Assembly (NCBI GenBank): GCA_025463545.1
Contig: JAODAR010000011.1
Location: forward strand, 1 to 64,000
Direction: 5' to 3'
Length of the DNA: 64,000 bases
Origin: Microbacteriaceae bacterium
GTDB lineage: Bacteria; Actinomycetota; Actinomycetes; Actinomycetales; Microbacteriaceae
Positions 60,183 to 64,000 of the stretch are shown here, piece by piece (the first letter of the stretch is position 1; every line of letters begins with the position of its first letter). Below the pieces are notes generated by a model. The model was not told where the DNA came from. It did not search any database and was given only the letters and a program-made list of their open reading frames with translations. A program made the position numbers and the translations under genes.

Positions 60183-61554
60183 GGCTGAACTCCTTCGAGG
60201 TACTGATCTCGGCTGTGCCGATCGAATCCGTGCTCACTTCGTCTGGTTCGCGCAGCACCCCGTCGAGGACGGTCGGGTACCCACGATGGAAGGTGGCCTG
60301 CACCCGGCCCGGCAGGGTCATCGCGAGGTAGGGCGAGTTGACGCCCTGTCCGGCGAGGTCGCCGGTGCCGAAGACGCGGCTGGCCGCCGGGTCGTAGAGG
60401 GTGAGTTCAGCGGGGGCGCCCACCTTCAGCGGCTGGCCCTGGCCGGTGAGCCGGCCGATGCGGGCAGGCATACTGGAGAGCACCCGGGCGATGTCAGACC
60501 AGTCCAGCAGGCCCGTGGCGACAACGGAGGCGTGCACGACCGACAGCGCGGACTCGAGCCCGACCATGCCGTTGGCTGCCGCATCCCACTCACAGTCCTT
60601 GGCTTCCACCGGATGAGGGGCGTGGTCGGTGGCGACGATGTCGATCGTTCCGTCGGCGAGCCCGGCCCGGAGCGCTTCGACGTCTTCCCGGCGGCGGAGC
60701 GGCGGGTTCACCTTGTAGCGGGCGTCGTAGCCGGCGATGAGTTCCTCGGTCAGCAGCAGGTGGTGCGGGGTCACTTCGGCGGTCACCGGGATGCCGCGAG
60801 CCTTTGCCCAGCGGATCACATCGACCGACCCGGCGGTGGAGACGTGGCAGATGTGCAGGCGGGACCCGACGTGTTCGGCCAGCAGCACGTCACGCGCGAT
60901 GATCGATTCCTCCGCGACGGCCGGCCAGCCGGCCAACCCGAGTTCGGCCGAGAGAGCCCCTTCGTTCATCTGCGCGCCCTCGGTGAGCCGGGGTTCCTGG
61001 GCGTGCTGTGCGACGACCCCGTCGAAGGCCTTCACATATTCGAGGGCGCGACGCATGAGCAGCGGGTCCGCGACGCAGAATCCGTCATCCGAGAACACAC
61101 GGACCCGTGCCCGGCTGGCGGCCATGGCGCCGAGCTCGGCGAGGTTCTGGCCTTTCAGCCCGACCGTGACCGCCCCGATCGGCTGTACGTCGACGTAGCC
61201 GGCCCGCTCACCGAGCGCGAGCACCTGCTCGACCACCCCGGCGGTGTCCTGCACCGGTGACGTGTTGGCCATCGCGAAGACGCTGGTGAACCCGCCGGCG
61301 GCGGCGGCCCGGCTGCCGGTGAGCACGGTCTCGCTCTGCTCGTAGCCGGGTTCCCGGAGGTGCGTGTGCAGGTCGACCAGGCCGGGCAGGGCGATCAGAC
61401 CGTGGGCGTCGATCACTGTCGCGCGGGTGTCGGTCAGCCCGGTGCCGACATCCCTGATGCGGCCGTCAGCCAGCAACAGGTCGGCGCGGGAGCCGTCGGG
61501 CAGGGTCGCACCCTGCACCAGGTAGCGTTCGGTCGTTGGTGCTTCCGCCGACAT
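60175..61554 (-). CDS. pyrC: dihydroorotase
   Basis: The zinc hydrolase closing carbamoyl-aspartate to dihydroorotate. The 459-aa type I enzyme has GLVDLHTHLREPGYEQSET with the HxH metal site, later HxH-type residues in VVAQHAQEP and LHICHVSTAGSV, and the Asp in IDIVATDHAPHPVEAKD. I chose the ATG one base past the pyrB stop (TAATATG); the upstream frame is not coding. Confidence 0.96.
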   Translation of the reverse strand: MSAEAPTTERYLVQGATLPDGSRADLLLADGRIRDVGTGLTDTRATVIDAHGLIALPGLVDLHTHLREPGYEQSETVLTGSRAAAAGGFTSVFAMANTSPVQDTAGVVEQVLALGERAGYVDVQPIGAVTVGLKGQNLAELGAMAASRARVRVFSDDGFCVADPLLMRRALEYVKAFDGVVAQHAQEPRLTEGAQMNEGALSAELGLAGWPAVAEESIIARDVLLAEHVGSRLHICHVSTAGSVDVIRWAKARGIPVTAEVTPHHLLLTEELIAGYDARYKVNPPLRRREDVEALRAGLADGTIDIVATDHAPHPVEAKDCEWDAAANGMVGLESALSVVHASVVATGLLDWSDIARVLSSMPARIGRLTGQGQPLKVGAPAELTLYDPAASRVFGTGDLAGQGVNSPYLAMTLPGRVQATFHRGYPTVLDGVLREPDEVSTDSIGTAEISTSKEFSRG

Positions 61555-61555
61555 A

Positions 61556-62506
61556 TTATGAATCCTCCCGGTCACCGGACAGCAACAGATACAGTGCAGC
61601 CATCCGCACTGAAACGCCATTGGTGACCTGTTCGCGCACTGTCGATTGGGCCGAATCGGCCGCAGCAGACGAAATCTCCAGGCCGCGGTTCATGGGCCCG
61701 GGGTGCATGACAATCGTATCCGGACGCAGCCGGCCGAATCGTGCGTTGTCGAGGCCCCAGCGTCTGGAGTACTCGCGGCTGTTCGGAAAGAAGGCGTCGT
61801 GCATCCGCTCGGCCTGGATGCGGAGCATCATCACCACGTCGGGGCCGGAGGCTATGGCGGCGTCCAGGTCGAAGCCGATCTGCGCAGGCCAGCCGGACGT
61901 GTCGGCGGGCACCAGGGTGGGCGGCGCGACGAGTGTGACCTCCGCGCCCAGGGTGGCGAGCAGCCAGACATTGGACCGGGCGACGCGGGAGTGAAGGATG
62001 TCGCCGACGATGGTGACAGTGACGCCGTCGAGGCCGCGCCCCCGGGAAGCACGGCCGTGCAGCCGGCGCCGGATGGTGAACGCGTCGAGCAGCGCCTGGG
62101 TGGGGTGCTCGTGGGTGCCGTCACCGGCGTTGATGATGCCGGCGTCGATCCAGCCGCTGGCCGCAAGCACGTGAGGCGCACCCGAGGCGTGGTGACGGAT
62201 GACGACGCCGTCGGCCCCCATGGCGGCGAGCGTTTGCGCGGTGTCCTTCAGGCTCTCGCCCTTCGACACGCTCGAGCCCTTCGCGCTGAAATTGATCACA
62301 TCCGCGGAGAGCCGTTTGGCGGCCGCTTCGAACGAGATGCGGGTGCGGGTGGAGTCCTCGAAGAACAGGTTGACCACGGTCTTGCCGCGGAGGGTGGGAA
62401 GTTTCTTCACCTCGCGGGTGGCGACCTCGGCCATGTCTTCGGCGATGTCGAGCAGTTCGATGGCCTGATCGCGACCGAGGTGCCGGGTGGAGAGCAAGTG
62501 CCTCAT
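61556..62506 (-). CDS. pyrB: aspartate carbamoyltransferase, catalytic subunit
   Basis: Condenses carbamoyl phosphate with aspartate. The 316-aa protein has the carbamoyl-phosphate signature [72 protein letters not shown] and, at the end, [13 protein letters not shown]. No PyrI regulatory subunit gene is present, as usual for actinobacteria. Its ATG overlaps the pyrR stop. Confidence 0.97.
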   Translation of the reverse strand: MRHLLSTRHLGRDQAIELLDIAEDMAEVATREVKKLPTLRGKTVVNLFFEDSTRTRISFEAAAKRLSADVINFSAKGSSVSKGESLKDTAQTLAAMGADGVVIRHHASGAPHVLAASGWIDAGIINAGDGTHEHPTQALLDAFTIRRRLHGRASRGRGLDGVTVTIVGDILHSRVARSNVWLLATLGAEVTLVAPPTLVPADTSGWPAQIGFDLDAAIASGPDVVMMLRIQAERMHDAFFPNSREYSRRWGLDNARFGRLRPDTIVMHPGPMNRGLEISSAAADSAQSTVREQVTNGVSVRMAALYLLLSGDREDS

Positions 62507-63120
62507 GCGCGGACTCCGTTGTTGTTGCCGGCGTCGCCGTTGCCGGCGTTGTTGTTGCCGGCGTCGCCGTTGCCGGCGTTGTTGTTGCTGCCGCCGTCGA
62601 TGCTGACGAATTCGTCGCCGTCGCTCTCGACCAGATGCACGTTGATGCGTTCGTCGGTGGAGCTCGGCAGGTTCTTGCCCACGAAGTCGGCGCGAATGGG
62701 CAGCTCCCGGTGCCCGCGATCAACGAGCACCGCCAGGCGCACGTTCCTCGGCCGCCCATGGTCGTTCAGTGCGTCGAGGGCGGCCCGGATGGTGCGGCCC
62801 GAGTAGAGCACGTCGTCCACCAGCACCACGGTCTTCCCGTCGATGCTTCCCGGAACATGGGTAGGGGCGGGCGTGCGAAGGCGGGTGCGGGAGAGGTCGT
62901 CGCGATACATGGTCACGTCCAGGGCGCCGACCGCGACATTCGTTGCCGCTGGTTCGATGCGGCGGATGATGTCGGCGATGCGGTGGGCCAACAGCACGCC
63001 GCGGGTGGGAATGCCCAGGATCACGAGGTCGTCCGGACCGCGATTGGACTCGAGGATCTCGTGCGAGATCCGAGTCAACGCTCGGGCAATATCAGCCTGC
63101 TGCAGCACAGTACGCGCCAT
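62503..63120 (-). CDS. pyrR: PyrR, pyrimidine operon regulator / uracil phosphoribosyltransferase
   Basis: UMP-responsive RNA-binding protein with weak UPRTase activity. The 205-aa protein has [40 protein letters not shown], the PRPP loop [18 protein letters not shown] (about 97-114) and [23 protein letters not shown]. The last 25 residues are an extension made of 10-residue repeats ([10 protein letters not shown]) not found in normal PyrR. The ATG is preferred to the preceding TTG for distance from GGGAG. An RNA hairpin over that SD is the probable target of PyrR itself. Confidence 0.95.
   Translation of the reverse strand: MARTVLQQADIARALTRISHEILESNRGPDDLVILGIPTRGVLLAHRIADIIRRIEPAATNVAVGALDVTMYRDDLSRTRLRTPAPTHVPGSIDGKTVVLVDDVLYSGRTIRAALDALNDHGRPRNVRLAVLVDRGHRELPIRADFVGKNLPSSTDERINVHLVESDGDEFVSIDGGSNNNAGNGDAGNNNAGNGDAGNNNGVRA
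62516..62597. repeat. 30-bp tandem repeat in the pyrR 3' coding end
   Basis: Two full 30-bp units (forward TTGTTGTTGCCGGCGTCGCC then GTTGCCGGCG) and a partial third encode [10 protein letters not shown] repeats close to the pyrR stop. Units are in frame, and the array sits right before the pyrB start overlap. Confidence 0.9.
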
Positions 63121-63130
63121 CAACCGACTC

Positions 63131-63162
63131 CCTTCCCCGTCTCACAGGACGGCTCTTAAAGG
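63131..63162 (-). promoter_or_regulatory. PyrR-binding loop over the pyrR Shine-Dalgarno
   Basis: In the minus-strand mRNA, CCTTTAAGAGCCGTCCTGTG is followed by AGACGGGGAAGG. It forms the two-stem PyrR-binding fold: outer CCTT/AAGG, an internal bulge TAAGAG, an inner stem CCGTC/GACGG and the terminal loop CTGTGA. The descending arm contains the AAGGGAG Shine-Dalgarno of pyrR, so PyrR-UMP binding would block ribosome entry rather than only attenuate transcription. The same arrangement is known for mycobacterial pyrR. A -10-like TATGCT (63177-63182, minus strand) lies just upstream at a suitable distance for a start of transcription before the hairpin. A TTGACA at 63164-63169 would place the start inside the hairpin and is judged not functional. 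Confidence 0.8.
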
Positions 63163-63307
63163 TTGTCAACCCGCCCAGCATAGCAGCGACGGGCCGGGGA
63201 GCTGGAGCCGGCCTCCCGTAGCCTGCCGGCGCGCGGCATCCAGAACGGCTGCATTTCCCGTGAGGAACGGATAAGACACCTTCAATGGGCGAACAAAGAT
63301 GTTCTAT

Positions 63308-63334
63308 CCGCACCTCGCCGGGTATCCGGTGCGG
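63308..63334 (-). terminator. hairpin after the DsbA-like gene
   Basis: A 7-bp perfect stem CCGCACC/GGTGCGG with 13-base loop lies about 50 bases past the stop of the DsbA-like gene and before the pyrR promoter. Followed on the minus strand by ATAGAACATCTTTG, which is only moderately T-rich. The rest of the 260-base gap to pyrR holds the PyrR loop and no gene. Confidence 0.45.
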
Positions 63335-63383
63335 CGGACGCATTCGCCGACCCTGGAAGGACGGGAACGTCGGGCCGGGTGGG

Positions 63384-64000
63384 CTAGTTGGCGCTGATGA
63401 AGTCGGCCAGCGCTTTCGCATCGGTGACCTTGCCGGTGAAGCTGGTGCCGTTCACGAGCACGGTGGGTGTGCCCTGCACCGCGTCGATGTCGGCGCCCTC
63501 GATCGGACCGGTGAGGGCGTGGTCATTGGCCTTCTGCACCCAGGAGCGATACGTCCCGCTCGTGACGCAGTCGGTGATGTCCGGCGCGCCGGTATCGTTC
63601 GCCAGGGCGATCAGCTCCTGGTCGGTCAGACCGCTGGAGTTCTCCGCCGGCTGGTTGGCGTACAGCGCCGCGAAATACGGCAGGGTAGACGAGGCGTCGG
63701 CTGCGGCCACACAGGTGAGGGCCGCGGATGCCCGGGTCGAGTAGTCGGTGCCCTGTGACGCCCGGTTGAGGAACGTCATCGGGTGGAGCTGCAGGGTGAT
63801 CGCGCCGTCGTCGACGAGGCCGGCCAGCTGGGAGCCGTTGGCTTCGTCGAACGCGCCGCAGATCGGGCACATCGGGTCGAAGTAGACGTCCACGACCTTC
63901 TCGCCGGTGCCGACCGCGAGGTAACCGTCGTCGAGGTGCGCGGCGCCGACCGTGCCGCTGGGCAGCGGCACGCTCGACGCGCTGCTACTGCTGCTGCCGG
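63384..64000 (-). CDS. DsbA-like thioredoxin-fold protein, N-terminus outside the window
   Basis: About 205 residues of a DsbA/TrbB-like thiol oxidoreductase are visible. The active site is CPIC in VVDVYFDPMCPICGAFDEANG, then GTPTVLVNG gives the cis-Pro region. Two further cysteines (LTCVAAADASS and DITDCVTSG) may form a structural disulfide, as in mycobacterial DsbA-like proteins. The frame continues to the right edge through a Ser/Ala-rich linker (GSSSSSASS), so the protein is probably anchored by a membrane helix outside the window and faces the cell wall. It is upstream of pyrR but separated by a hairpin, and probably not part of that operon. Confidence 0.85.
   Translation of the reverse strand, partial: GSSSSSASSVPLPSGTVGAAHLDDGYLAVGTGEKVVDVYFDPMCPICGAFDEANGSQLAGLVDDGAITLQLHPMTFLNRASQGTDYSTRASAALTCVAAADASSTLPYFAALYANQPAENSSGLTDQELIALANDTGAPDITDCVTSGTYRSWVQKANDHALTGPIEGADIDAVQGTPTVLVNGTSFTGKVTDAKALADFISAN

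Noticed and set aside
63164..63169. TTGACA as -35 box of pyrR
   Set aside because: Its matching -10 would put the transcript start inside the PyrR hairpin, leaving the leader incomplete.

Overview
The window is about 64 kb of high-GC chromosome, almost all of it core metabolism, and it contains no phage, insertion sequence, CRISPR array or plasmid function. GC-rich codon use, frequent GTG starts and several actinobacterial hallmarks point to an actinobacterium. Those hallmarks are an mIHF-like domain fused to guanylate kinase, an ANTAR response regulator of the PdtaR type, a primosomal PriA-like protein without helicase motifs, the pyrR-pyrB-pyrC-(membrane protein)-carA-carB-pyrF order, and Trp-operon membrane proteins between trpE and trpC. 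Microbacteriaceae is my best guess (inference from gene order and sequence flavour, not from a search).

Layout from left to right, nearly everything on the minus strand. 1-6 kb: nucleotide excision repair (uvrC fragment, uvrA, uvrB) and coaE. 6-14.6 kb: rpsA, an SDR39U1-type epimerase, DUF4166 and DUF885 proteins, an OmpR-type two-component system with a divergent lipoprotein gene, and a CBS-domain protein. 14.8-18.8 kb: polA, a PaaI-type thioesterase, pdtaR and tRNA-Leu(CAA). 18.8-23.3 kb: an accessory cluster of small membrane proteins (DUF2306 and others) below a MalT-type LuxR regulator. 23.3-27.8 kb: a divergent GH13 trehalose-synthase-like protein with maltokinase, and a small conserved protein. 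27.8-45.1 kb: rpe-hisE-hisG-hisF-hisI-trpE-(membrane protein)-(DUF6704)-trpC-trpB-trpA-lgt-gltB-gltD-pyk, with many 1-8 base overlaps. 45.5-63.2 kb: pyrR-pyrB-pyrC-(membrane protein)-carA-carB-pyrF-gmk-rpoZ-coaBC-metK-priA-fmt-rsmB, which reads as one long biosynthetic transcription unit starting at pyrR. The right end cuts a DsbA-like secreted or membrane-anchored protein.

How the genes work together: glutamate synthase supplies the nitrogen used by CarAB and the Trp and His pathways. Rpe connects pentose phosphate to the PRPP-consuming His, Trp and pyrimidine genes. A clear PyrR-binding hairpin sits over the pyrR Shine-Dalgarno, so the pyrimidine unit is very probably repressed at translation by PyrR-UMP.

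The least ordinary signal is a recurring sequence habit. Short tandem repeats, with units of 12, 15, 17, 18, 19, 28, 30 or 32 bp, sit at gene starts, gene ends or just past stop codons of otherwise conserved housekeeping genes (uvrB, the lipoprotein gene, treS, mak, trpA, trpE, the Trp membrane protein gene, rsmB, priA, pyrF, carA, pyrR). Inside genes the units are multiples of three, so they add in-frame low-complexity peptides. Outside genes they often are not. I regard this as the best lead for follow-up.
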